Below are positions 32,692-41,613 of a stretch of DNA of 51,265 bases, one piece after another. Under the pieces are notes generated by a model, which saw nothing but the letters and a program-made list of their open reading frames with translations, did no database searches and had not been told where the DNA came from. This DNA comes from Methylobacter sp. (GTDB taxonomy: Bacteria > Pseudomonadota > Gammaproteobacteria > Methylococcales > Methylomonadaceae): NCBI RefSeq assembly GCF_023227905.1, contig NZ_JALOCF010000031.1:1-51265 (forward strand), written 5' to 3'. Each line of letters starts with the position of its first letter. Position 1 is the first letter of the stretch. Both the position numbers and the translations under genes were made by a program.

Positions 32692-34012
32692 GTTGATGCT
32701 CCCCCTGCTCCATGATCAGGCGGCTCGGCTCCGGCTGTTGCGGCGTTGAGGGTTCCATCATCTTTGCAGTGGCTTCGCGCAGCTTCGATTCGGAATCGAT
32801 TAAAAACTGCGCGGAGGTGACGACCTCTTCGCCTTCTTTCAGTCCTTCAAGCACGGCAATCTCGTCATTGGATGCTAAGCCGGTGGTAATCGGGCGGGGC
32901 TCAAACTTGCCCGCATCGCGCACGACAAAGACCTGGCTTTTCGCGCCTGAGCGTATGACCGCTTCGGACGGAATCACCAGCGCATCGACCTGTTTACCGG
33001 CATAGATGGTTACTTGGGCAAACAGTTCGGGCTTTAACAATAATTCTGCGTTATCAAATACCAGCCGCACCTTGATGGTTCGGGTTTTTGCTTCGGCATA
33101 AGGGTAAATAAAAGCCAGGTGGCCGTGAAAAATGCGTCCCGGAACGCCGGCCAGTTGCATTTCAACCGGGTCGCCCACTTTGACCCAAGGCAGTTCGTAT
33201 TCGTAAATATCCGCGTAAACCCAAACTTTGGATAAATCGGCGATCATGTACAGCTCGGTTTCGGGCGTCACATATTGCCCTTCGCGAGCGCCGATCTGTA
33301 TGACAATGCCGTCCGTCGGCGTATGAATATGCAGGCTTTTTCTGACGTTTTGGCTATGGGTCAGATCGTGCAATTGATGTGCGGGGACATCCAGCAGTTT
33401 TAAGCGTTCACGCGCGCTGTTGACCAGTTCTTCCGCACCGTGGCGGATGTCTTCAATCGGGCTTTTTTCCAGCACTTTAAGATTGTTTAAGGCCAGAATA
33501 TATTCCTGCTGGGTCGCAACCAGTTGCGGCGAATAAATGCTCAGTAAATCCTCATCTTTCTTGACCCGCTCACCGGTTTTATCGACGCGCAGGGTTTCAA
33601 TCCAGCCTTCGGTTTTGGGATGCAAGCGTACGATACGTTCTTCGTCATAAGCCACACGGCCGACGGCTCGAACGGTATGGGAAAGCAGGGTCTTTTTTGC
33701 CGTAGCGGTGCGCACCCCCATGTTTTGCACAGTAACGGCATCGATTTTAACGCTGCCTGCGGTTTCATCAGCACCGGCATTATCCTCTGCATAAACCGGC
33801 ACGTAGTCCATGCCCATCTCATCTTTAGCCGGAACCGGCGAGGTAACAGCCGGATTCATCGGGCTTCGGTAAAACAGCGGCTTTTTATCGTCGGGTAAAA
33901 CGGGCCGGGACTGCTCTTTAATCGCTGGCTCCGGCTTGGATGCAAGCAGATAGCCTAAGCCGGCACCTAAAACCAGCATTAACACTGAGGTAATGATTAA
34001 CTGCCTATTCAT
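32684..34012 (-). CDS. cusB: CusB-type RND efflux periplasmic adaptor
   Basis: A 442-residue membrane-fusion protein. An N-terminal signal/anchor helix (residues about 5-25, ITSVLMLVLGAGLGYLLA) is followed by a heavy-metal-binding domain (FYRSPMNPAV...DEMGMDYVPVY) found in CusB-like adaptors. The barrel-sandwich and helical hairpin regions (GWIETLRVDKTGERVKKDEDLLSIYSPQLV, shown in part) then the beta-barrel and the C-terminal GLASNDEIAVLEGLKEGEEVV. It joins the inner-membrane pump to the outer-membrane channel and hands over Cu(I)/Ag(I). The C-terminus is His-rich (EQGEHQHD). It overlaps both neighbours by 8 bases. Confidence 0.9.
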   Translation of the reverse strand: MNRQLIITSVLMLVLGAGLGYLLASKPEPAIKEQSRPVLPDDKKPLFYRSPMNPAVTSPVPAKDEMGMDYVPVYAEDNAGADETAGSVKIDAVTVQNMGVRTATAKKTLLSHTVRAVGRVAYDEERIVRLHPKTEGWIETLRVDKTGERVKKDEDLLSIYSPQLVATQQEYILALNNLKVLEKSPIEDIRHGAEELVNSARERLKLLDVPAHQLHDLTHSQNVRKSLHIHTPTDGIVIQIGAREGQYVTPETELYMIADLSKVWVYADIYEYELPWVKVGDPVEMQLAGVPGRIFHGHLAFIYPYAEAKTRTIKVRLVFDNAELLLKPELFAQVTIYAGKQVDALVIPSEAVIRSGAKSQVFVVRDAGKFEPRPITTGLASNDEIAVLEGLKEGEEVVTSAQFLIDSESKLREATAKMMEPSTPQQPEPSRLIMEQGEHQHD

Positions 34013-35300
34013 AAATTTCCTCCTTACCGACAGCCGAACTTAACTGAGCCAACGCTTGATTGGCTTCGGTAAAGGCTTTCCAATACTGGGTCTCGTATTC
34101 GAACAAGGTAATCTGGCTGCGCACCAGGTTCAGGAAATCGACCTTGTTGACCTGATAACCGGCCAGCATCGAAGCAACGGTTTGCCTGGCTTGCGGCACG
34201 ATGCCGGTCTCAAACAGCACAACCTGGTCTTTGGCGCGCCGGTAGTCGTTATAGCCTTGCGAAATTTGCGCGCGGACCTTGTTCCACTGATCTTGCAGGG
34301 CGTATTTTTCCTGCATTAACTCGCTGGTACGCTGATCAACTGCCTTGGCCTGTTTTTGCGCGGCGAAGATCGGCACATTCATGCTCAGGTTCAAACTTAA
34401 CAGATCGGCCCGCCTGTCGCCGGAAGGCATATCGTCTCTGGCACCGTATGAAGCGCCCAGATTAAAATCAGGCAGCACGTCTTTTTTGGCCAGTTCCAAG
34501 CGGGATTGCGCGGCATTGATGCCTTGGCGGTTGCCTTCCAGTACGGCTCTCGAAGCTTCCGCCTGTTGATAAAGCTGGGTTTCCTGCTGAATGGCCGGCA
34601 GTTGCGAGTCAATCTTGTCCGGTAAACGGACCTCTTCGTTGGCCGGTTTATCCAGCAGCGCGTTCAGGCTGGCGGCGGCGTTACGGCGCGAAGCTTTCAG
34701 CATCAATTGCTGATCCAGCAATTTGGATAATTCCAGTTGCGCCAGCAAGACATCCTGCTGCAAGCCTTCGCCGACTTCATACTTGCTTCTTGCGATCTGA
34801 ACAAACTGCTGCAACAGCGCATGGTTGTTGTCAACAATCCCGAGCGCCCTGTCCAGGTAAAAGATCAGCCACCAGGTCGATTTAACTTCGCTCAGCAGCC
34901 GCCAGCGTACTTCGGTAGCGTTTTGCGTTGCGGCTTCCGCTTCAAAAGCCGCGGCTTGTTCACGCAAACCGAGCTTGCCCGGAAAGGGGAAGGATTGCGA
35001 GATACCGACGCCCAATTGCGTCATATCTTCCTGCCGGGTATTAAAGGTATTAACCGGCAGGCTCATCGCATTGATGCTGATTTCAGGGTCGGGCAAAGCG
35101 CCCATTTGCGACGGAATGGCAGCCATCGCTTGAGCCCTGGCCTGCATCTGCGCCAAGTCGGGATTATCCCGAACGGCCTGTTCGATTGCAGATTTTAATG
35201 TTAATACCTCCTTGATTACCGGCTGTTCATCTGCAAATACGCAGACGGAAAGCAGCAGCATGCTCAAGCAAAAGCACTTGAAAATAATTTGTGGTGACAT
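34005..35300 (-). CDS. TolC-family outer membrane efflux protein (CusC-like)
   Basis: A 431-residue protein with a signal peptide (about 1-23) and the two-repeat TolC/outer-membrane efflux fold: AIEQAVRDNPDLAQMQARAQA, AAFEAEAATQNATEVRWRLL, then AVLEGNRQGINAAQSRLELAKKDVLPDFNLGASYG in part, and the C-terminal helix FNLVRSQ-like (VDFLNLVRSQITLFEYE). The composition matches the outer-membrane component of CzcC/CusC operons; I do not assign it a specific symbol. It is the first pump gene of the operon; the adaptor starts within its last 8 bases. It forms the exit duct across the outer membrane. Confidence 0.88.
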   Translation of the reverse strand: MSPQIIFKCFCLSMLLLSVCVFADEQPVIKEVLTLKSAIEQAVRDNPDLAQMQARAQAMAAIPSQMGALPDPEISINAMSLPVNTFNTRQEDMTQLGVGISQSFPFPGKLGLREQAAAFEAEAATQNATEVRWRLLSEVKSTWWLIFYLDRALGIVDNNHALLQQFVQIARSKYEVGEGLQQDVLLAQLELSKLLDQQLMLKASRRNAAASLNALLDKPANEEVRLPDKIDSQLPAIQQETQLYQQAEASRAVLEGNRQGINAAQSRLELAKKDVLPDFNLGASYGARDDMPSGDRRADLLSLNLSMNVPIFAAQKQAKAVDQRTSELMQEKYALQDQWNKVRAQISQGYNDYRRAKDQVVLFETGIVPQARQTVASMLAGYQVNKVDFLNLVRSQITLFEYETQYWKAFTEANQALAQLSSAVGKEEIYE

Positions 35301-35506
35301 AGGTCCTCCAACACTCGTTATAAAGTCCGTAAAACGGAGATGTTATGTTGAGTCCGCGTAGGGCGTTTCCCGAGGATGCTTGCGTCCTCAGCGTTTAAAA
35401 GGGCAAAAAACTTACCTGCCTTACGACGGTTAGAGTGCGATTAAATAGGCGCGGCCAGGAAAGTAAGTAGCTACCCTGTAAACCGAGCGTTCATCACACC
35501 CTAGAT

Positions 35507-35893
35507 TTAGAGGCTATTAATAGGCGGCCTTATTTCCGGGGAAAATGAGAGGGAACGGGAAACGGACTTTTCCCAATGTTCATAGCGATGCGCGCTATAG
35601 GCCTGGGTCAATACAAAAGCGGCGGCAACTCCTCCGTCGCCACAAACGTGAAAAGTACAACTCCCGCTTGCATGGCATTCTGCTTTAAATTCGTCCTGAT
35701 GACGGCAATGATCGGAATCATCCGCGTCATTGACTGTGTCGTTTTGTCCCAAAGACAGTTCCGCAGACAGTGAACCCGAATAATAGCCAAGCGCCGACCA
35801 AACCGGCGTAATGACCATTATGAGTATTAACAATAATAAAAATCGCTGTCTAAGCATTATCTGGCTGTGCCGGGGTTTACTGTTTACTGGCAT
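35507..35893 (-). CDS. Small Cys/His-rich secreted protein upstream of the Cus operon
   Basis: A 128-residue protein with an N-terminal hydrophobic segment (FLLLLILIMVITPVWSALG, about residues 16-36), probably a signal anchor or signal peptide. It then has a Cys/His cluster: DHCRHQDEFKAECHASG, and SCTFHVCG (about residues 61-84). I do not recognise a characterised family; small proteins of this type occur beside czc/cus efflux operons. Cys and His spacing suggests metal binding, which is inference. It is 206 bases upstream of the CusC-like gene in the same direction, so it is probably first in the operon. A start at 35857 is also possible. Confidence 0.65.
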   Translation of the reverse strand: MPVNSKPRHSQIMLRQRFLLLLILIMVITPVWSALGYYSGSLSAELSLGQNDTVNDADDSDHCRHQDEFKAECHASGSCTFHVCGDGGVAAAFVLTQAYSAHRYEHWEKSVSRSLSFSPEIRPPINSL

Positions 35894-36114
35894 TCATCGT
35901 AATTATTAAAGCGGATAAAAACAAGCCCTGCATTAATGTTATTAAGCGCCGCTTGCGTCTGACCGGCTCCGTTCGACAACATTCCGGCCGGGCGGTGTTG
36001 CCGAAAAATGTTGAAGACTCGGCGTCAGCGAAGCGGCGCCAAGGCCTGTGGCATTACCCAGCCAAGTCGCGAATATGCGTTTACAGTAGACTTGCGGCGC
36101 CGAAGCTGGATAAT

Positions 36115-36230
36115 ACAGATATGGCTCGTTCCCAAGCTCAAGCATTGGAAGTGCAGAATAAGCTCGCATGTCGGGAAGCGGGAGCTTCCAAGAGGGTGTT
36201 CCCATGCCGAAACTTGGGAACCAGCAGATA
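36115..36230. repeat. CGTTCCCAAGC-type degenerate repeat
   Basis: CGTTCCCAAGCTC near 36128-36140 and CTTGGGAAC near 36213-36221 are inverted; the interior has further GGGAGCTTCC and TGTTCCCA pieces. It fills part of the 35894-36277 gap between the Cus operon and citrate synthase; no gene is seen there. Confidence 0.5.
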
Positions 36231-36277
36231 AATAAAATTAGCTGATGGTCGTGCCACCAACTTTGGAGATTGATCAA

Positions 36278-37603
36278 ATGACCGATAAATTAACAGAACT
36301 GCCCCCGGCCCTATTGACGCTGGGCGATAAAAGCTACTCATTGCCTGCTTTCATTGGCGTTGAGGGCGAAAAAGCCATCGATATCTCCAAACTGCGCAGT
36401 CAAAGCCATTACGTGACTTTGGATGAAGGCTATGGCAACACCGCCAGCTGCGAGAGCGCCATTACCTATATTGATGGCGAAAAAGGCATACTTCGCTATC
36501 GCGGTTATCCGATTGAGGAATTGGCCGAGCATTCGCGTTTTGTTGAAGTCGCTTATTTACTGCTGAACGGCGAACTGCCCAACAGCCGGCAATTATTGGA
36601 TTTTTCGACCAGCCTGAACGAGTCTTCGATTATTCACGAAGACATGCACCATTTTTTCAACGGTTTTCCGCGCGGCTCGCATCCCATGGGTATTTTGGCG
36701 ACCATGGTGGCATCACTATCTACGTTCTACCCTATTCCCGATCGGCTCGATGCTGCGACAGAGCAGCAAATTGTTGTCAATTTGATCTCCCAGGTACGCA
36801 CTATCGCGGCTTTCTCCTACAAGAAATCGATTGGCGAACCGCTCATTTACCCGTCCTACAAGCTTAAGTATGTGCGCAATTTCCTGAATATGATGTTTTC
36901 GTCGCCGGTGCGCGATTACCAGTTGGATGAAGATATCGTCAGAGCCATCGATATATTCCTCATCCTGCATGCCGATCATGAGCAAAATTGCAGCACCTCT
37001 TCGGTGCGCACCGCAGGCTCAAGCATGGCGAATGTGTATGCGGTCGCTTCGGCAGGCATTTCGGCGCTGTGGGGACCGCGTCATGGCGGGGCCAATCAGC
37101 AAGTGATACAGATGCTTGAACAAATCCATGCCGACGGCGGTGACGGCACTGAATTTATCAATCAGGCAAAAGATAAAAACTCACCCAGCCGGCTGATGGG
37201 TTTCGGCCATCGCGTCTATAAGAACTTTGATCCCCGCGCGATGATATTAAAAAAGCAGTGCGACAAATTGCTCGATAAGTCCGGGGCCAAAGATCCCCTG
37301 TTCGATATTGCCCGGAGACTGGAAGAAATTGCCTTAAAGGACGACTATTTCATCTCCCGGAAACTGTATCCCAATGTCGATTTTTATTCCGGGCTGATTC
37401 TCCGCGCCGCAGGCATCCCCACCAATATGTTCACGGTATTATTTGCTATCGGCCGAATGCCCGGCTGGATGGCGCACTGGCGGGAAATGCTGCACAGCAA
37501 GCAGGTGATTATCGCCCGCCCTCGTCAGATTTATGTGGGTGAACCCTTGCGCCACTATGTGGATGTGGAGCAACGGAACGGCCTTGATGCCGCGGATAAA
37601 TGA
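36278..37603 (+). CDS. gltA: Citrate synthase
   Basis: From the ATG at 36278 (GGAG 10 bases upstream) the product is 441 residues, normal for the type II hexameric enzyme. The catalytic residues are in ALWGPRHGGANQQVIQML (His), MGFGHRVYKNFDPRA (His) and YPNVDFYSGLIL (Asp); the C-terminus RPRQIYVGEP...YVDVEQR is standard. It condenses oxaloacetate and acetyl-CoA to citrate, the entry to the TCA cycle. The type II enzymes are usually NADH-inhibited; that is family knowledge. It is transcribed alone, convergent with glucokinase across 45 bases. Confidence 0.95.
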   Translation: MTDKLTELPPALLTLGDKSYSLPAFIGVEGEKAIDISKLRSQSHYVTLDEGYGNTASCESAITYIDGEKGILRYRGYPIEELAEHSRFVEVAYLLLNGELPNSRQLLDFSTSLNESSIIHEDMHHFFNGFPRGSHPMGILATMVASLSTFYPIPDRLDAATEQQIVVNLISQVRTIAAFSYKKSIGEPLIYPSYKLKYVRNFLNMMFSSPVRDYQLDEDIVRAIDIFLILHADHEQNCSTSSVRTAGSSMANVYAVASAGISALWGPRHGGANQQVIQMLEQIHADGGDGTEFINQAKDKNSPSRLMGFGHRVYKNFDPRAMILKKQCDKLLDKSGAKDPLFDIARRLEEIALKDDYFISRKLYPNVDFYSGLILRAAGIPTNMFTVLFAIGRMPGWMAHWREMLHSKQVIIARPRQIYVGEPLRHYVDVEQRNGLDAADK

Positions 37604-37648
37604 TGAGAATCAACCGGCGGTAATTTACGTCGTCGATATTAACTGTTT

Positions 37649-38626
37649 TTACAGATCAAAATAGTTAATAGCGCCGATTAAAGGCGTACGCGGATTTAAT
37701 GACAATTTCACCGAAATCTTATCGAGCAACGGAAGAAAACGGCCTTTTGCTTTAAATGAGCGGATAAAATTGCCGTCCTGCATAGCGGGCAATATTTTTG
37801 GGCTTATCCCTCCGCCGATAAAAACGCCACCGATGGCAAGCGACTTTAACGCCAGGTTGCCTGTTTCAGCGCCATAGAGTTCAACAAAAAGCCGGACGAC
37901 TTCGACGCATAACGGATCTTTACCGGAGACCCCGAGTTCGGAAATCACGGCATTCCGGTCGACAACGTCGCTGCTGATATCGGGAACCTCCGGGCAAGGC
38001 GGCGCAAAACCCTGCTCGCAGAGAAAATCGTACAAGTGGCTGAAACCGATACCCGACAGGATGCGCTCGTAACTGACATGATCGGGGTAGATTTTTCTTA
38101 GATACGCCAACAGTTGGTCATGCTGGGCATTTTGGGCCGCAAGATCGCTGTGTCCGCCTTCGGTAGCCATTGGATAATGTTTATTGCCGTCCCAATAAAG
38201 AATCGCTTCGCCCAAACCGGTTCCTGCCGCTATGACAGCAATATTGCCTGACTGAACTTCCGCATTAGGGTTGAGCTCTACCAGATCCTGTTCGGGCAGA
38301 TATAGCATGCCCAGCGCCATAGCTTCCAGATCATTAAGAAGCTTTACTTTAGAGGTGCCCAGTTTTATTTTCAGTGCGGCCCCATCCAGCAGCCACGGCA
38401 AATTTGTGGTGTGGCAACGTTGGTTGACGACCGGGCCGGCAATACCAAAACACGCTGCCTGAATATTGGCGCCAGCGGGTAAAAAGTCCGTTAAAACGTC
38501 ATCAAATTCCGGGAATAACTGGCTTGAATAGGTTTGCTCCTGCAAGCATACCAGCGAGCCGTTAGCATCTCTGGTTAAAATGGACAATACCGTTTTTGTT
38601 CCGCCTATATCTCCGGCTAATATCAT
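37649..38626 (-). CDS. glk: Glucokinase
   Basis: From the ATG at 38624-38626, with AGAGGGAAA just upstream, the product is 325 residues and begins MILAGDIGGTKTVLS, the phosphate-binding DxGGTxT motif of bacterial glucokinases. Other blocks are ACFGIAGPV, LLNDLEAMALG (catalytic Asp region), VIAAGTGLGEAIL and EGGHSDLAAQNA. Longer starts add only unrelated residues. It phosphorylates glucose to glucose-6-phosphate; with treZ and the debranching enzyme in the same window it could serve glucose released from glycogen or trehalose, an inference. Single-gene unit. Confidence 0.93.
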   Translation of the reverse strand: MILAGDIGGTKTVLSILTRDANGSLVCLQEQTYSSQLFPEFDDVLTDFLPAGANIQAACFGIAGPVVNQRCHTTNLPWLLDGAALKIKLGTSKVKLLNDLEAMALGMLYLPEQDLVELNPNAEVQSGNIAVIAAGTGLGEAILYWDGNKHYPMATEGGHSDLAAQNAQHDQLLAYLRKIYPDHVSYERILSGIGFSHLYDFLCEQGFAPPCPEVPDISSDVVDRNAVISELGVSGKDPLCVEVVRLFVELYGAETGNLALKSLAIGGVFIGGGISPKILPAMQDGNFIRSFKAKGRFLPLLDKISVKLSLNPRTPLIGAINYFDL

Positions 38627-39156
38627 AATTTTCCCTCTCATTGGTGTTAAGCGGATACGCCAAAGCATCGATAATGCCAGGCTAATGAAACCCTTTCATG
38701 ACTGTTAATTGCAGCCAGCCAATTATTACTGCGCCCCAATGATATCCGTTAACAAACTATCGTCAATATGTAGGGATGCGTTTTCATGAAAAATAGATAC
38801 GCTTGCTTTTAAAGCTTTCACCGTTAATCGGCGCAATGATTGATGTGTTGCTTGAAACTTTGCTTACCCTGGGTTGTAACCGAGTGCCTCGGCAGCAGGG
38901 CTGTTTTTATTTTGGAGATGATGCTGACTTCGATATTTCATCGATTTGGCTTGGGCTTGAATGATCGGGTTCAATGCGAGACGGCTTAAAGTGCAAAGCC
39001 CCGTAACCGTATTCTTGGTCAATGTTCCGGCGAATTGCGGTTCCTGGTTTATCTTGTGAAGTCTTTCGGTTATAAAAAACACCCGGATATCATCAGCAGC
39101 TGGCGGTTAAGGCATTACTAATGCGCGTAATGCCAGGGAGACTTCTCACCACGAAC

Positions 39157-39297
39157 TTAACCTTGCCGCGGGAAATGCCGATGATAGTTTTGCTGGAAAA
39201 ACAGGCTATTTGCCAGTAACACAAAAAGCTGGAAAAACGCCGCGCCCGCTATCGCCAAAAAAGAAACCAGTAAGATTAATATTCTGATAATTTTCAT
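39157..39297 (-). CDS. Small single-helix membrane protein (46 aa)
   Basis: A short frame from ATG 39295-39297, with GTGGAGTC about 8 bases upstream (a clear ribosome-binding site). The product is one hydrophobic segment (ILILLVSFLAIAGAAFFQLFV and onward) followed by a short Gln/His/Arg tail (QQNYHRHFPRQG). It resembles many small inner-membrane proteins; no family is recognised. The DNA on either side (38627-39156 and 39298-39725) shows no other convincing gene. Confidence 0.45.
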   Translation of the reverse strand: MKIIRILILLVSFLAIAGAAFFQLFVLLANSLFFQQNYHRHFPRQG

Positions 39298-39670
39298 AAT
39301 TATTGACTCCACTGTTTAATTAATTTGAACGCAAATAGTCCTCCCGATAAATAAGCAAAACAAGTGATTTGACCATTAATTAACCCTAAAGAAGTTAATC
39401 TTTTCAGTATCTTGGACCGTAACCCAACCTGTCAGTTGTTAGTCTGCAACAAGTAGTTTGCTGTTGGCTTTAGCCGTCAGGGAGGTGCTGGGTATTAGCT
39501 TTGCATAGCGTTAAACAAACAGCTGAATTTCGGCAGCTTGGCATGCCTTTTTGTGTAAAAGCAACAGAATAACCGGCCGCTGATCAGCAAGAAATTTTTT
39601 GCTTGAATACGATCATGTCGCCGGCAATAACCGCAACGACTGCCGATTGGCTTATAGCCAATGAAACCCA

Positions 39671-39694
39671 ACGGCGCTGATTACACAGCGCCGT
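39671..39694. terminator. Hairpin downstream of the ferredoxin-type reductase gene
   Basis: ACGGCGCTG-ATTACA-CAGCGCCGT, a perfect 9-bp GC-rich stem with a 6-base loop, 32 bases past the stop of the minus-strand reductase gene. A second small dyad (ATTGGC...GCCAAT) is just beyond, near 39645-39661. There is no T-run, so a terminator role is probable only. Confidence 0.45.
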
Positions 39695-39725
39695 ACAGGG
39701 CAATAATCGTGATGAGCGGCATTGC

Positions 39726-40697
39726 TCATGCCGGTGTCGACAAAAAAGCATCGGCGTAAATATCGGCTGATGCGGCGCCTTTGAGGAAGGTCATTTTTTT
39801 CATTTGATTGACCATTTCCGGATGACCGCAGAGAAATACGCGCCAGCCTTTTAGGTCGTTAAGCGAAGCCAACGCAACCTCGTTGACGCGCCCGCAAGAA
39901 AATTCTTCAGGAACATGGTGGCCTGAGATGCAAGGGATATAATGAAAGTTTTCGTGCTCTTTGCTAAGTTGGCGCATCTCATCGATCCGGTAGAGATCTT
40001 CAACTTCACGGCTGCCATGAAACAGATAAATGGGGCCGCTATGACCATGCGCAAGTGCATCGGTCAGAATACCCGCCAGTGGCGCCAAGCCTGTTCCGGT
40101 CCCTACCAGAAGGATGCCTTGGTCGCGCCTTTCGGGCAGGTAAAAACAATGCCCGCGCGGTTCTGATACGGCAATGCTATCCCCTACCTTGATTTCATCA
40201 TGTAGCCACTCGCTAAACCTGCCGTTTGGCAAGCGGCGAATATGAAATTCCACAGTATTGGATTCTTTAGGGGTGTTGGCAATCGAATAGCTGCGCGTTA
40301 ATCCATCCGGCCTTTGTAAATTAACATATTGCCCGGCGTTAAATTCGAATGCATCCTTAAAAGCTATGATCAGTAGCAGCGTATTTCTATTGAGCATTTC
40401 GTTGGCAACAACCTTTCCTTCGGTATAAAACTCCGATTGATCCGGCAGCTTAACGATCATGTCCTGTTCCGGACGGCACAGGCAAGCCAAAAAATAATTC
40501 TGCTTTTTCAGGGTATTCTTTAACCCGGCCTGAGCGGCTTCCGGCGGGAGAGCATCGAGACTGCGCACCATGCAGCTATGACAGGTGCCTTTTTTACAGG
40601 CATAGGGAATATTAATCTCTTCGCGCAATAACGTCTCAAGCACTGTTTCATCCGGCTGGCAAGCATACGCGTGGTCTTCAATCGTTAGTTTATACAT
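39726..40697 (-). CDS. Ferredoxin-NAD(P)H oxidoreductase ([2Fe-2S], FAD, NAD domains)
   Basis: From the ATG at 40695-40697 the product is 323 residues. Residues 1-90 form a plant-type [2Fe-2S] ferredoxin with cysteines in ACKKGTCHSCMV and LACLCRPEQ. Next come a flavin domain (about 95-190; RSYSIANTP is the FAD motif) and an NAD(P) domain with LVGTGTGLAPLAGIL and VFLCGHPEMV near the C-terminus. The order matches the reductase components of bacterial oxygenases (BenC-like). It lies 70 bases downstream of a truncated-haemoglobin gene on the same strand, so I infer it may reduce that globin; an oxygenase partner elsewhere is the main alternative. Confidence 0.88.
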   Translation of the reverse strand: MYKLTIEDHAYACQPDETVLETLLREEINIPYACKKGTCHSCMVRSLDALPPEAAQAGLKNTLKKQNYFLACLCRPEQDMIVKLPDQSEFYTEGKVVANEMLNRNTLLLIIAFKDAFEFNAGQYVNLQRPDGLTRSYSIANTPKESNTVEFHIRRLPNGRFSEWLHDEIKVGDSIAVSEPRGHCFYLPERRDQGILLVGTGTGLAPLAGILTDALAHGHSGPIYLFHGSREVEDLYRIDEMRQLSKEHENFHYIPCISGHHVPEEFSCGRVNEVALASLNDLKGWRVFLCGHPEMVNQMKKMTFLKGAASADIYADAFLSTPA

Positions 40698-40717
40698 GGC
40701 TCTACCGTTAAGTCCGG

Positions 40718-40753
40718 CTCCATGATGTTTGCGTAAAAACAAACATCATGGAG
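40718..40753. repeat. 14-bp perfect hairpin between globin and reductase genes
   Basis: CTCCATGATGTTTG (40718-40731) pairs perfectly with CAAACATCATGGAG (40740-40753), with an 8-base loop. On the minus strand it lies 14 bases past the globin stop and 20 bases before the reductase start. It could be an intercistronic terminator or RNA stabiliser that sets unequal expression of the two genes. Confidence 0.6.
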
Positions 40754-40767
40754 TCATGTGATTATAT

Positions 40768-41136
40768 TTATCTGCCCAGGACATCGTTACGCGTGGTTTC
40801 ACAAATTGCCACCACTTCGGCAATCTGTTCTTGCGGGACGTTTAACTCTTCCAACGTTGCGCCCAGATTTTCCACAACCGCGTCGAAGTGGCTATCATCC
40901 AGGCCCATCTTCACAAGATGCGCATGGCCTTTACGCATGTCTTCCCCGGTATAGTTGTGAGGACCGCCAAATGCCATAGTCAAAAAAGCTTTTTGTTTCG
41001 CCGCTTGTTTTTCCATGTCAACGTTGTCGAAAAAGCGGTTGATGCGGTTGTCATTCAGAACCTTGCGGTAAAAAATATCAACGGCGGCATTGACTGCCGG
41101 TTCTCCGCCTATTCTTTCGTAAAGAGATGTGCTCAT
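40768..41136 (-). CDS. glbN: Group I truncated haemoglobin
   Basis: From the ATG at 41134-41136, with GGGAAG upstream, the product is 122 residues, normal for a group I (trHbN) globin. Blocks include LYERIGGEPAVNAAVDIFYRKV (helices A-B), FFDNVDMEKQAAKQKAFLTMAFGGP (CD-E, with the GGP turn) and GHAHLVKMGL carrying the proximal histidine. These haems bind O2 and NO; in several bacteria they act in NO dioxygenation with a separate reductase. The next gene on this strand is a ferredoxin-type reductase. A longer start at 41226 adds an unrelated stretch and is rejected. Confidence 0.9.
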   Translation of the reverse strand: MSTSLYERIGGEPAVNAAVDIFYRKVLNDNRINRFFDNVDMEKQAAKQKAFLTMAFGGPHNYTGEDMRKGHAHLVKMGLDDSHFDAVVENLGATLEELNVPQEQIAEVVAICETTRNDVLGR

Positions 41137-41613
41137 GCTTGCTTCCCATTGTTTATAAGTTTTATTGCTGCCTTCGTTGTTACAAGGCCGGTTTGTAGCC
41201 AATACGGTTGGCGACGGGAAAAGCATAGCAATTTAATGTGACTTATACAACTTAAATGCGTTAAAACTTATCTTTGTTGCGCCTGCTAACCAAGAATAAC
41301 TGTCTGTGCTTTAGAAAGCATCAGCAATCTATGTTCCACTAAAAGCGAATTTTGGGATTCAAGTTTATTTTTCATAAGTCCGTAACACGATTTGGAATAA
41401 TATATACGTGGCTCGCTGTTTACATCGCTGATAATTTCGCCAGGGTTGAGCTGCTGGAAACTTAAGCTTGCAGACAATCCGGCTCAACATAAAATACCGG
41501 TCATAGCCGCTGCAATACTAATTGCTATTTTTGCGTTTTCTAAAGAAAACTGCGTTCCTTAACTCGATGAGATAGCCGGATCCATTAACAACATCATGAT
41601 AAAGAGCAAATCA

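Noticed and set aside
38864..39082. 72-codon minus-strand frame near glk
   Set aside because: Only a GTG start, no ribosome-binding site and no recognisable family; could be a gene remnant but cannot be supported.
41286..41477. 63-codon minus-strand frame upstream of cmoA
   Set aside because: Needs a TTG start without a ribosome-binding site; no family recognised.
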